A stretch of DNA of 64,000 nucleotides from Iris pallida. Its lineage: Eukaryota; Streptophyta; Magnoliopsida; Asparagales; Iridaceae. Shown one piece after another: positions 11,543 to 21,325 of this stretch (the first letter of the stretch is position 1; each line of letters begins with the position of its first letter). The stretch covers positions 2,355,240-2,419,239 of the forward strand of contig JANAVB010009599.1 of the NCBI GenBank assembly GCA_029216955.1, in the 5' to 3' direction. Below the pieces are notes generated by a model. The model made no database searches. It was not told where the DNA came from and worked only from the letters and a program-made list of their open reading frames with translations. The translations under genes were made by a program, and so were the position numbers.

Positions 11543-12080
11543 TTCTATACTGAACTCAACATCTCTAACAGGTGGTAGACCTAGAAGTTCTTCGGAAAAT
11601 ACGTCAAGAAACTCTTCAACTACCTTTGGAACTTGAACTTCTTACATTGCCGTTACTACTCTTTGTTTATGTTGGTCTGTCTCTGATCTGACTAAGGTAA
11701 AATGCTTCATGCCTGAAATATTAAAAGATACACTCCCTCTACGATAATCTATTATCGTATGACTGTCTTTCAGCCAGTCCATGCCCAAGATAACGTCAAA
11801 ATTGCTAATAGAAAATTTTATCAACTTGGCGGTTAAGAAACGCCCGCACACTACAACTCAACACGCTAGAATAACTCTACTAACTCCTACGAACCCATTA
11901 CCAGTGAGTATATTCAGCCTCCCCGGCAATGCCTTGAATTTTATTCCTAGTCGTGTCGCAAATCGTGCAGATATAAATGAGTGTGAGGCTCCCGAATCAA
12001 ACAATGCTACTACGGGATATGAGATGACAAGAATGTTACCTGCCACAACATCTTCCGATGCCAATGCCTCTTCTAAGGAT
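11543..12080 (-). pseudogene. Element B aspartic protease remnant
   Basis: Two adjoining minus frames (12064-11858 and 11851-11642) show VALFDSGASHSFIS, the D-S/T-G active site of retroviral-type aspartic protease, then VILGMDWLKDSHTIIDYRRG, the conserved C-terminal block. A stop near 11856 separates them. Protease would process the Gag-Pol polyprotein. It sits between gag and RT, the standard gypsy order. Confidence 0.85.
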
Positions 12081-13140
12081 AGATTGAATGCCTGCTCTCG
12101 ACCTCCTTATTGGTTCCCATGTTGCGACCTAGCCTGGTATTGATGTTGGCCCCTGCCTTGGTGATGCTGGGGTGGTCTTTGTTGTTGCTGCTGCATTGGC
12201 GGTCCTTGCTGCCAAATGATCTGAGCCTGCGACATCAACGGACGTTGTGCCAATGGTCTTACAGCTACCACTGGTCCTTGATACTGGCTTGCCCCTTGTG
12301 CTGGCAGCACATGAAATTGTTGCACTGGTCCTCCTGACCTCGAATTCATGGGACAGGTGGAAACCTGATGATCTGGACTTTCACATATCAAACACTGTCC
12401 GTTCAATGCCCGACACACACCTCCAGTATGCCCTGCCTTTCCATAATAGTTACAGCCCGTCGAGGGTTGCTGGTTCTTCCTCTGTTGTTGTTGTTGTCTT
12501 GTTGGTGGTGCTGGCCCTCGTATTTCCATATCGTGAATACGAATGCCAGGAGATTGTGATGTTATTCGGGGCGCTACTCCCCCTCCGCCTTCAATCTGAT
12601 CGTGAGATCTCTTCTGACCTCCAGTCCTTGATGTGATCCTCTGGATGGTGATCTCATGCCTCCGGGTTGCCGTCAATACATCATTGAAAGTATGGTAGTT
12701 GTGCCCCTCTATCAATTACAAGAGTTCAAGATGAAACCCTTGCTAAAACCTCATAGCCCTCTGGCTCTTCGTTGCTACCATCTCCGGGGCAAACCTACTC
12801 AGTCTGCATAACTCCGCTGCATAAGCATCCACTGTTTTGCCAACTTGCTTGAGGTTGATAAACTTCTGTTGTAGTTTGAACTGCACCACAACTCTATAGT
12901 ACTTTGTCTTGAATCTCGCAGTAAAATCATCCCAAGCAATAGGACGTCTGAGGCCCACTTCTTCTGATTCCCACCAAATATGTGCCAGGTCCTGAAGTAA
13001 CAACTTTACTTGATCCACTCGTTCTTCTGTCGGAACCTTAGCCGCTGTTAGAATAGCCTCGATGTCCTTAAGCCATGCATCTGCTAAAATAGCATCTCAT
13101 GTGCCTTCGAAATGACGGGGGTTGTATTTGTAAAATCTGG
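12081..13140 (-). pseudogene. Element B gag remnant
   Basis: Minus frames 13018-12743 and 12715-12107 carry LAHIWWESEEVGL, FTARFKTKYY, TVDAYAAELCRLSRFAP and a Gln-rich C-terminus with paired knuckles: CNYYGKAGHTGGVC (second Cys replaced by Tyr) and CLICESPDHQVSTC. Further upstream (13140-13019) a degraded frame reads ADAWLKDIEAILTAAK with a stop before it. At least three breaks are visible. The core resembles element A's gag, supporting A as a relative of this family. Confidence 0.82.
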
Positions 13141-13645
13141 TTAACGCCCCTGAATCAGTCATCACTCCTCTTTCCAAAGCCGTCTACAATCCTTGGTTGA
13201 GTAATACATTCTGCTCTTGCAGCTGAGTGTGCATGTGTTGCTGGGCTAACATCTGATGTTGTTGAGTAGCCATCATCTCTCTTATGATTTTCAGAAGGGC
13301 TGTTGGTGGTGTTAGAACCTCCGGATACTACGGTCCAGCTGTTGGTTCCACTATCACCTCTTCTTGGATGTGCTCTTGAGGTAGTACTGGTCTTTGTTGC
13401 TAATCAACATGGTTCTTTTGTTCGTGTTGCCCTTTTTGTTGCTGTCCAGCTCTAACATATACAGTCAAGGAACCCTTAAGAAAAGGGACAAGAGAACAAT
13501 CAAACGACCGGATAGGAAAGATCAATGAAGTCAAAGGATACCGGAATGTCAAGCTAGGGTCGAGAGTAACAAATTATGAGATCAAGGGGAAACATGTATG
13601 ATTGAGACATCTTATAAATCAAAATACCTTACAAGTCTGAAATCA
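13141..13645 (-). other. Element B gag N-terminus and 5' leader
   Basis: A Gln/Thr-rich degraded segment (to about 13450) is followed by about 190 bp of noncoding leader up to the primer-binding site. No complete frame is visible. Confidence 0.5.
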
Positions 13646-13663
13646 GACCTGCATGGGCCACCA
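13646..13663 (-). other. Primer-binding site of element B (tRNA-Ile)
   Basis: The minus strand reads TGGTGGCCCATGCAGGTC, which as I recall it matches the 3' end of plant tRNA-Ile(AAU) over 18 nt. It lies 9 nt (13664-13672) from the LTR end. Confidence 0.75.
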
Positions 13664-13672
13664 CTAAAACCT

Positions 13673-14097
13673 TGTCATACCCCAGATCCAGAATACCGGA
13701 GAACGAGAGAATGACTCAGCCAGCTACGTATTATGGGTAGATGAACACCGTATAATATGATCAATGTTTTCTACAAGACAAGGAGGTGCATACTACACAC
13801 AAGTCTCACTAGGGTTACTCAACTTCTATTGTCCCAATCATTCAATAAAAAGCAGTAAGTAGAGAACATGTAAGAATAAGCAGTAAGGCATCCCAAACGC
13901 TCAGTCAAAATGTTCTTGAGATCTGGCTTTATAAAACATAGCCAGATGATATAAAAAGATATACACAATCGTTATCAGCTGTAGTCTAACTTAGTTACAA
14001 TATGTAAAAGTAAGTGCAAGACAGTCCGACTAACATGTCGGTGCCAAGCGACAAAAGTAAAGTAAGTAGCAAAACGAGCAGGGAAGCAAGGAACCCA
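13673..14097 (-). mobile_element. 5' LTR of element B, inner segment
   Basis: On the minus strand this is the LTR end, finishing CCCCAGTATGACA-like sequence at 13673 (plus strand TGTCATACCCC). Its continuation is 22934-25367, beyond the CACTA insertion. Without the insertion the LTR is about 2.86 kb, close to the LTR sizes of A and J. Confidence 0.85.
14095..14097. other. CACTA target site duplication, left copy (CCA)
   Basis: CCA precedes CACTACCAAAA. The second copy is at 22931-22933. A 3-bp duplication is diagnostic of the CACTA (En/Spm) superfamily. Confidence 0.9.
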
Positions 14098-14109
14098 CAC
14101 TACCAAAAT
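14098..14109 (+). repeat. CACTA left terminal inverted repeat
   Basis: CACTACCAAAAT, the complement of the right end at 22919-22930. Confidence 0.92.
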
Positions 14110-14452
14110 ACGCTCATTTAGCGACGGATTATTAGCGACGGAATTATTCCGTCGGTATTAGCGACGGTTTCGTGGCCGTTCAGCGACTGTTTATCGACTA
14201 CAAGCCTTTGTCATTTTTATTTTAATTTTAGGGGGAGGAAAGGTCGTACATCCGTCGCTAGAGTATCGGTGTTGTAGCGACGGAGTTTCCGTCGTCGCTA
14301 CACAGTCGATTATTTGGCAGGAATTGTGTAGAAAATTGGTGAAACATATTTTCGACGACTTAGCGACGGATATTCAGTCGGCACTTACCAAAATAGGCGA
14401 CTGCTGGACGACGGTCTTTTACCAGTCGCTAGTCCGTCGCTATATAAACGTA
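14110..14452 (+). repeat. CACTA left subterminal repeat region
   Basis: About a dozen TAGCGACGG, CCGTCGCT or one-off variants in both orientations. In the superfamily such motifs bind the DNA-binding transposase subunit. Similar clusters lie at 22133-22918, and isolated copies at 16072-16120 and 18585-18635. Confidence 0.85.
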
Positions 14453-14454
14453 CC

Positions 14455-14685
14455 AGACTTTAAATGAAACGGCGGGGGGAACTTTTCGCATTCCCCCCAA
14501 ATTCACTCTCTCTCCTCTCTCTCTCACTCTCTCTCTCTCTCTCTCTTGCCGGTGTCGACTTCGGTGATCGGCGTCGGTGTCGTCGTCGGCGTCGGCGTCC
14601 TCTCATCTCTCTCTCCCGAAGGTAACCCCCTCTCTCTCTCTCGATCTCTCTTTCTCTCTCTCTCACGGTATAGGGGCTGGGCGGC
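14455..14685 (+). other. CT-rich leader with exon-like start
   Basis: A long CT microsatellite (14504-14546) precedes a GC-rich frame that begins ATGCCGGTG-like sequence near 14546 and reaches CCGAAG-GTAACC near 14622, which looks like an exon end with a 5' splice donor. This is the usual look of a plant gene 5' region and may be a captured fragment. I do not recognise a protein. Confidence 0.35.
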
Positions 14686-14689
14686 GCGC

Positions 14690-15260
14690 TTGGGGCTGGG
14701 CCGTCCGGGGCTTGGCGGCTGGCTTGGGTCGGGGGCTGGGCGGTGGGCTTGGGGCAGGGGCGTCGGGGGCTGGGCGGCGGGCTTGGGGTTGGGGCGTCGG
14801 GGACTGGGCGGGGGCATCGGGGTCTGGGAGGCGGGCTTGGGGTTGGGGCGTCGGGGGCTGGGCGGCTGGCTTGGGTCGGGGTCTGGGCGGTGGGCTTGGG
14901 GCGGGGGCGTCGGGGTCTGGGAGGCGGGCTTGGGGTTGGGGCATCGGGGTCTGGACGGCTTGCTTGGGTCGGGGTCTGGGCGGTGGGCTTGGGGCGGGGG
15001 CGTCGGGGTCTGGGAGGCGGGCTTGGGGTTGGGGCGTCAGGCTGGGCGGCTTGCTTGGGCCGGGGTCTGGGCGGTGGGCTTGGGGCGGGGGAGTCGGGGT
15101 CTGGAAGGCGGGCTTGGGGTTGGGGCGTCGGGGGCTGGGCGGCTGGCTTGGGCCGGGGTCTGGGCGGTGGGCTTGGGGCGGGGGCGTCGGGGTCTGGGAG
15201 GCGGGCTTGGGGTTGGGGCGTCGGGGGCTGGGCGGCTGGCTTGGGACGGGGACTGGGCGG
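14690..15260 (+). repeat. GC-rich ~92-bp tandem repeat
   Basis: About six units. The marker GGAGGCGGGCTTGGGGTTGG recurs near 14826, 14919, 15011, 15103 (GGAAGG variant) and 15197. The open frames through it on both strands are low-complexity Gly/Ala/Trp or Pro/Arg runs caused by the repeat and are not listed as genes. Confidence 0.85.
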
Positions 15261-16002
15261 CTGATAGAACTCGCACTATCCTTGAGACAGTGAACATATA
15301 TATACACCATGAATCTAAACCCCATATATATATTCACATTTACTAATCCAAACACCACCAAACTAATGGAACACCCAATATGGATAACACATTATTTAGC
15401 CAATATATAAACTCAGATGAATTTGAGAAGCAAAGCCACCCGCCGCCCCAAGCCCGCTGCCCACTAGTTCGGTTGCATATATATATGAAGATTGCTTATG
15501 GGTGTGCGTCGGTTGCAAATAGCCCCGATGCACCCGCCCCAAGCCAGCCGCCCAGCCCCCGACGCCGCCGCCCCAACCCCACCGCCCAGCCCCCGACGCC
15601 CCCGCCCCAAGCCGCCCCAAGCCGCCCCAAGCCCACCGCCCAGGGGCGGCTTGGGGCGGGAGCGTCGGGGGCTGGGCGGTAGGCTTGGGGCGGCGGCGTC
15701 GGGGGCTGGGCGGCTGGCTTGGGGCGGGTGCATCGGGGCTATTTGCAACCGACGCACACCCATAAGCAATCTTTATATATAAATATACAACCGAACTAGT
15801 GGGCAGCGGGCTTGGGGCGGCGGGTGGCTTTGCTTCTCAAATTCATCTGAGTTTATATATTGGCTAAATAATGTGTTATCCATATTGGGTGTTCCATTAG
15901 TTTGGTGGTGTTTGGATTAGTAAATGTGAATATATATATGGGGTTTAGATTCATGGTGTATATATATGTTCACTGTCTCAAGGATAGTGCGAGTTCTATC
16001 AG
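15261..16002. repeat. Hairpin 1: 742-bp long inverted repeat
   Basis: Left arm from CTGATAGAACTCGCAC and right arm to GTGCGAGTTCTATCAG match nearly base for base over about 370 bp per arm, with the apex near 15632 and almost no spacer. The inner third is GC-rich and related to the preceding tandem repeat; the outer part is AT-rich unique sequence. A transcript through it would fold into a very long double-stranded stem. Confidence 0.92.
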
Positions 16003-16071
16003 TTGTGTGCTTCTGTATAGATGTATATATCTATACATCTAGCTATGATATACATATGTGTATGTGACAAT

Positions 16072-16120
16072 CTCAGTTAGCGACGGACTAGTTACCGGTT
16101 AGCGACGGATATTTTTAGCT
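16072..16120 (+). repeat. Internal copy of subterminal sequence
   Basis: CTCAGTTAGCGACGGACTAG followed by a second TAGCGACGGATA. The same phrase begins the right subterminal region at about 22133 and recurs at 18585. This suggests that ends of the element were duplicated inside it. Confidence 0.7.
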
Positions 16121-16137
16121 CCATTAATTGTATTAAT

Positions 16138-16480
16138 CTACGGTACGATATTGTGATCAGGACATTGTCCCTGCAGCCATTCGACTGGCGAGGCAGAAAC
16201 TATGTTGCCGTAGATAAAGTTGCCTGTCCTCCGACCCTCATCCCTCGGCAATGATGATACGACAACCTATCACTATATCTTATATAGTAGTAGATGATGT
16301 CTTAGTATTACATTAGTGAGTTCATCTTGATTCTGTTACGTACGTCCTTCAGATACTAGATACGATAAGGTTAACATATACTACACGATATGTATACAGA
16401 ATATAGAGATGATTCACACTAATGTATGCTAGAATGAATCTTGGATTGTGTTCTGAGCCATCCGTTCTCACACTTAAAAC
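16138..16480 (+). repeat. CACTA internal module, copy 1
   Basis: A ~330-bp unit beginning CTACGGTACGA, with AGCCATTCGACTGGCGAGG and GATGATACGACAACC inside, and ending GAGCCATCCGTTCTCACACTT. Other full or nearly full copies are 16614-16944 and 18649-18972. Partial copies are 17444-17590 (tail at 18212-18242), 18361-18435, 19890-19963 and 20089-20245. The hairpins sit in or next to these modules. Confidence 0.85.
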
Positions 16481-16489
16481 ACATAGGAA

Positions 16490-16570
16490 TTAGTAGTATG
16501 ACTGCGCCGGAGAGAGTGAGAGCGCCGGAGGGGGGGAGGAGAGAGAGAGAGTAAAATGGTACGATATGGT
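16490..16570 (+). repeat. GA-rich segment between modules
   Basis: Two GCGCCGGAG phrases and a short GA run. Nothing else is seen between module copies 1 and 2. Confidence 0.5.
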
Positions 16571-16613
16571 GAAGTAGTACTGTATTTTGGCTCCAATTCC
16601 AGCTCCATTTGAT

Positions 16614-16944
16614 CTACGGTACGACATGGTGATCAGGACATAGTACCTGCAGCCATTCGACTGGCGAGGCAGAAACTATGTAGTCGTAGATAAAGTTGAC
16701 TATCTTCCGACCCTCATCCCTCGGCAATGATGATACGACAACCTATCACTATATCTTATATAGTAGTAGATGATGTCTTAGTATTACATTATGTGAGTTC
16801 ATCTTGATTCTGTTACGTTCTTCAGATACTAGATACAATAAGAACATATACTACACCATATGTACAGAACATAGATGATTCACACTAATGTATGCTTAAA
16901 TGAATCTTGGGTTGTCTTCTGAGCCATCCGTTCTCACACTTGGC
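16614..16944 (+). repeat. CACTA internal module, copy 2
   Basis: Second near-complete copy of the ~330-bp module, in the same orientation as copy 1, ending CCATCCGTTCTCACACTTGG. It precedes the 90-aa ORF by about 120 bp of AT-rich sequence. Confidence 0.85.
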
Positions 16945-17064
16945 AAAAAATTGAATTTTTTATACTTTATCAGCTTTCGAAAATATACTCAAATTACATG
17001 ATGGTTCCTTTAGTTAGCTTACTTATGTTACAATTATATTATTTGTGACTATCGATCTTACCAG

Positions 17065-17337
17065 ATGGCACCCATGACCCGAGGAGCGGCACGTCGTTTG
17101 AGGAAAACAGTAAATGCTGAGGTGGCTCCTCCTACAGTTAAGGAGGAAGTGGCACCGGTTGCTAGTGAGACCGGGAGTTCTATTCATCCAGCACCGGTAG
17201 CTAGTGAGACCGAGAGGACTCTTCATGCAGTCCTTGCAAGGGACGACAGCTCTTCTCGTGCCAAAAATCTCATTTTTTCGAGGTGGTTGCGTGAACGTAT
17301 CACTGAGCGTTTGCGTGAGCAGCGTGGTTCTCATTAG
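17065..17337 (+). CDS. Small hypothetical protein, MAPxTR type, copy 1
   Basis: A 90-aa frame starting ATGGCACCCATG just after CTTACCAG, which resembles a 3' splice acceptor, so it may be a last exon. The N-terminus is basic (MAPMTRGAARRLRK), followed by the acidic VKEEVAP and a basic C-terminal stretch, FSRWLRERITERLREQRGSH. It resembles the 114-aa frame at 21326-21667 in its MAPxTR/GAA start, VKEE segment and Trp-Leu-containing tail. I recognise no family. Possible roles (DNA binding for the transposon, or a captured host exon) are guesses. Confidence 0.4.
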   Translation: MAPMTRGAARRLRKTVNAEVAPPTVKEEVAPVASETGSSIHPAPVASETERTLHAVLARDDSSSRAKNLIFSRWLRERITERLREQRGSH

Positions 17338-17590
17338 CTATTAGTACTTATTTGTATTGGACTATTTGTATTGAGTTGTTTTTGTATTAGACTATTTGTA
17401 TTGGACTACATATATGAACTAGAACTGTGTCAATCTTTGGATTGTATTGGACTACGACATGGTGATCAGGACATATATAGTCCCTGCAGCCATTCGACTG
17501 GCGAAGCAGAAACTATGTATCCGTAGATAAAGTTGACTGTTCTCCGACCCTCATCCCTCGGCAGTGATGATACGACAACCTATCACTAGA

Positions 17591-18206
17591 GGATACTCTG
17601 AGAGATCCATCTGTGTAGGACGTATACTCTGAGATATCACCTTTACAAGAATGATATCAGTAGTGGGATCGAGTGTTGGAGGAGATACTATCAGAGTATA
17701 CGTCCTACTCATATGGGTCTCTCACCGTTACTATTTTTTTCTGACAGCAAGGTGGATGTGCTCCGTCAACAGATTCTTTCTTCGAGCCAAAACTTTGCCC
17801 CGGAGCTCAAGTGAACATCCTTCGTGTAGAGCTCGAGTGAGAGGTTCCTGACAGCATGGTGGCCTCCTTTGTCAAAGTATCCGTGCTCATCCAACATTGG
17901 TTGTGGGACGAACACGGATACTTTAACAAAGGAGACCACCATGCTGTCAGGAACCTCTCACTCGAGCTCTACACCAAGGATGTCCACTTGAGCTCCGGGA
18001 CAAAGTTTTGGCTCGGAGCAAGAATATGTGGACGAAGCACATCCACCATGCTGTCAGGAAAAAATAGTAACGATGAGAGACCCATCTGAGTAGGACGTAT
18101 ACTTTGATAATATCTCCTCCAACACTCGATCCCACTACTGATATAATTCTTGTAAAGGTGATCTCTTAGATATACGTCCTACACAGATGGATCTCTCAGA
18201 GTATTC
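17591..18206. repeat. Hairpin 2: ~616-bp long inverted repeat
   Basis: GGATACTCTGAGAGATCCAT at the left pairs with ATGGATCTCTCAGAGTATTC at the right. Arms are about 300 bp and nearly perfect, with the apex near 17898 around CCAACATTGG. It interrupts a copy of the internal module: module head at 17444-17590, tail GAGCCATCCGTTCTCAC at 18226-18242. Frames inside (such as 17856-18089) are symmetric artefacts of the fold. Confidence 0.92.
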
Positions 18207-18246
18207 TCTCCGGTTGGGTTGTGTTCTGAGCCATCCGTTCTCACAG

Positions 18247-18345
18247 AGGGTCCTATTTTGGATTCTATATTTTGTATTTTGGTTTCTGTATTTTGTATTT
18301 TGGTTTCTGTATTTTGTATTTTGGTTTCTGTATTTTGGCTCCAGC
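18247..18345 (+). repeat. TTTTGGTTTCTGTATTTTGTA tandem repeat
   Basis: About four copies of a 21-22 bp unit directly before a partial module copy (18361-18435). Confidence 0.8.
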
Positions 18346-18435
18346 TCCATTTGCATTAATCTACGATACGACATGGTGATCAGAACATAGTTCCTGCAGC
18401 CATTCGACTGGCGAGGCAGAAACTATGTAGCTGTA

Positions 18436-18640
18436 GATACGATAATTGGTGTGCATTAAATTCGTATGTACATATTTGGTCTATGTGATTCTTGGATAAT
18501 TGGTGTGCATTATATATTGGTTTGGTTTAAGCATATTTTTGTGAACAGGGAAAGTGCTGCAATTTTTTTTTCAAAAAAATTCTCAGTTACCGACAGACTA
18601 GTGACCGGTTAGCGACGGATATTTCCAGCTCCATTTGCAT
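18436..18640 (+). repeat. Duplicate of the 21960-22190 segment
   Basis: GATAATTGGTGTGCATT repeats, then GTGAACAGGGAAAGTGCTG and a subterminal-type TAGCGACGGATA. The same order stands at the start of the right subterminal region. Confidence 0.75.
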
Positions 18641-18648
18641 TAGTCTAC

Positions 18649-18972
18649 GGTACGCCATGGTGATCAGGACATAGTCCCTGCAGCCATTCGACTGGCGAGG
18701 CAGAAACTATGCAAGTAGCCTTAGATAAAGTTGACTGTCCTCCGACCCTCATCCCTCGGCAATGATGATACGACAACCTATCACTATATCTTATATAGTA
18801 GTAGATGATGTCTTAGTATTACATTAGTGAGTTCATCTTGATTCTGTTACGTCCTTCAGATACTAGATACGATAAGAACATATACTATACCATATGTACA
18901 GAACATAGATGATTCACACTAATGTATGCTAGAATGAATCTTGGCTTGTGTTCTGAGCCATCCGTTCTGATC
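18649..18972 (+). repeat. CACTA internal module, copy 5
   Basis: Near-complete module. Its second half (from about 18822) is the outermost part of hairpin 3, since an inverted copy closes the hairpin at about 19720-19876. Confidence 0.85.
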
Positions 18973-19876
18973 AAGCATCTTCCTTCTCCTCGTCCTCCAC
19001 CATGGCTCTGAACAAATCTGCTCCTCCCTCTACTTCCCTTCTTCTTATTTTACTCTCTCAGCCACATATGACATCCAGCTCAAGTGTAGAGTCGGAGGAG
19101 AAGAAGTGGACAGGAAGAGGAGGGGGAAGCAGCACAGCCGGCGGTATGACCCGGAGGAAGTACAGAGGTTTTCTTCAACAGCCGTAGGAGAACTATAAGG
19201 ATATATCTTTTCACAACATGTCATCTTGTCAAAGACCCTTCATGTGAATATCATGTTACCGCGGTGTCGGAAGACTAACATGTCATAAGTTTTTAAGCCG
19301 TGTGTTTTGATATAATCTTTCCAACTATTTCCTCCTATGTAGTAATCTTGCATTATTACATAGCAGGAAAGAGTTTTGAGGATTATGTCAAAACACACGG
19401 CTTAGAAAATTATGACATGTTAGTCTTCCGACACCGCGGTAACATAATTGTCACATTAAGGGTCTTTGACAAGGTGATATATTGTGAAAGATATATCCTT
19501 ATAGTTCTCCTACGTCTGTTGAAGAAAACCTCTGTACTTCCTCCGGGTCATGTCACCGGCTGTGCTGCTTCCCCCTCATCTTTCTGCCCACTTCTTCTCC
19601 CCCGACTCTACACTTGAGCTGGATGTCATATGTTGCTGAGAGAGTCAAATAAGAAGAAGGAAAGTAGAAGGAGGAGCAGATTTGTTCAGAGCCATGGTGG
19701 AGGAGAGGAGAAGGAAGATGCTTGATCAGAACGGATGGCTCAGAACACAAGCCAAGATTCATTCTAGCATACATTAGTGTGAATCATCTATGTTCTGTAC
19801 ATATGGTGTAGTATATGTTCTTATCGTATCTAGTATCTGAAGGACGTAACAGAATCAAGATAAACTTACTAGTGTA
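18822..19876. repeat. Hairpin 3: ~1055-bp long inverted repeat with gene fragment
   Basis: The arms are about 520 bp. The outer 150 bp is module sequence. Inside it GATCAAGCATCTTCCTTCTC pairs with GAGAAGGAAGATGCTTGATC, and further in TTACCGCGGTGTCGGAAGAC pairs with GTCTTCCGACACCGCGGTAA. The apex is near 19349. Arms differ by scattered substitutions and small indels. The right arm encodes a B3-domain-like peptide after a splice-acceptor-like ACATAGCAG, so the hairpin appears to contain an inverted duplication of a host gene fragment. Confidence 0.9.
19366..19494 (+). pseudogene. B3-domain-like gene fragment inside hairpin 3
   Basis: After ACATAGCAG the frame reads GKSFEDYVKTHGLENYD, then DMLVFRHRGN and VTLRVFDK, then a Cys-Glu-Arg. 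This fits the C-terminal half of plant B3 DNA-binding domains of the REM type: F-x-x-[FY]V-x-x-x-x-L-x-x-x-D-x-LVF-x-x-x-GN-x-x-x-x-V-x-[IV]FD (family knowledge). The N-terminal half of the domain is not seen. It ends without the rest of a gene. I infer capture of a host B3 transcription-factor exon; a chance resemblance is possible but the match is long. Confidence 0.55.
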
Positions 19877-20369
19877 TGCTAGAATGAATCTCGGGTTGTG
19901 TTCTGAGCCATTCGTTCCGATACTTGGCAATTAAGCCATTCGACTGGCGAGGCAGAAACTATAAGGCTACTTGCATGTTCTTCCAACTTTAAATTACAAG
20001 ATTACTATATTAGGTTAAATAAATCACTAACCTTATCACGGTGAGTCTTGGTGTAGCACTCAAATGTGGGGCACCTGTAATCTATGTGAGTTCATCTTGA
20101 TTCTGTTACATCTTTCAGATACTAGATACGATAAGAACATATACTACACTATATGTACAGAACGTAGATGATTCACACTAATGTATGCTAGAATGAATTT
20201 TGGGTTGTGTTCTGAGCCATTCGTTCCTATACTTGGCAATTAAGCATGTGAAATAGAACTGATTATGTTTAGTTTGTCTTACGATACAGATTTTCACATC
20301 CAAATTGAAATGGATCGTTACTTCGTTGATCGTACATGGGTGTACTATAGCGGATCAACCTCCTGGACC
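19877..20369 (+). repeat. Partial module copies and spacer
   Basis: Module tails at 19890-19963 and 20089-20245 flank about 120 bp of AT-rich sequence (19964-20085). The rest up to the start of hairpin 4 has no recognisable feature. Confidence 0.6.
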
Positions 20370-21070
20370 GTAGGTACTTATAAGTATTGACCGTATCGGA
20401 TTAGTATCGATCTATCGTTTTGGTATGGGCCGCATCGGTTGGTATTGGTCTTAGCGAATTGGTATCGTCCTATCCGATATGTATCGGCCGTATAGCTAGG
20501 ATTCATATTGGCCTTATCGATTTGGTATCGGTCATATCCGATAGGTATCGGCCGTGTTGGATTATTATATACCATTTCGGATTAGTTTCGTGGAAGGTTT
20601 AGTAACAACTGTACTTGGATTTCTATCTTCTAGAGCTAGATTACCATTGCAAGAGAGTCACGAGAGCGTAAATGGCCAGTTACAGAACATACATACTTCC
20701 TTTTCAATCTCGCTTTTCCTGATGGAAAAGGAAGTATGTATGTTACTGTAACTGGCCAATCACGATATGGTAATTCTCTTAAAATGGTATTCTAGCTCTA
20801 GAAGAGAGAAATCCAAGTACAGTTGTTACTAAACCTTCCACGACACTAATCCGAAATAGTCTATACTTATCCAACACGGCCGATACCTATCGGATATGAC
20901 CGATACCAAATCGATAAGGCCAATATGAATCCTAGCTATTCGGCCGATACATGTACATATCGGATATAGGACGATACCAATTTGTTAAGGCCAATACCAA
21001 TATGATACGTCCTATACCAAACCGATAGACCGATACTAATCTGATACACTAGATACTAAGTACATCTGGC
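20370..21070. repeat. Hairpin 4: ~700-bp long inverted repeat
   Basis: Inner stems are near perfect: CATACATACTTCCTTTTC pairs with GAAAAGGAAGTATGTATG, and GGAAGGTTTAGTAACAACTG with CAGTTGTTACTAAACCTTCC. The apex is near 20715. The outer arms are made of degenerate TATCGG/CCGATA repeats (20388-20580 and 20860-21060). There is some asymmetry by indels. Confidence 0.9.
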
Positions 21071-21325
21071 CTATACCAGCGGATCCACAAATTACTGCAC
21101 GATAGGCCCAACGACTCCAGTTACATTCGGTTATTGGTGAGTACATGATTACATAGTAATTCTGTTAGTCTTGTGATACAGATTTTTACTCTCTCATGCT
21201 ACCAACGTCACAACTTTTCCAGTACTGCTCCCTCTAATGATGATGAACGCAAAAAACCAACGTCACAACTTTTATAACTTGAGTAAATTTCTTTACCCTA
21301 TATGAAAATTTCTGTTGTCAGAAAG

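Noticed and set aside
14546..15361. Long Gly/Ala/Trp- or Pro/Arg-rich open frames on both strands (up to 266 aa)
   Set aside because: They run through the GC-rich ~92-bp tandem array and the first hairpin; openness on several frames is a result of composition and periodicity.
17856..18135. 77-aa plus and 62-aa minus frames in hairpin 2
   Set aside because: Mirror-image frames created by the inverted repeat; no recognised protein.
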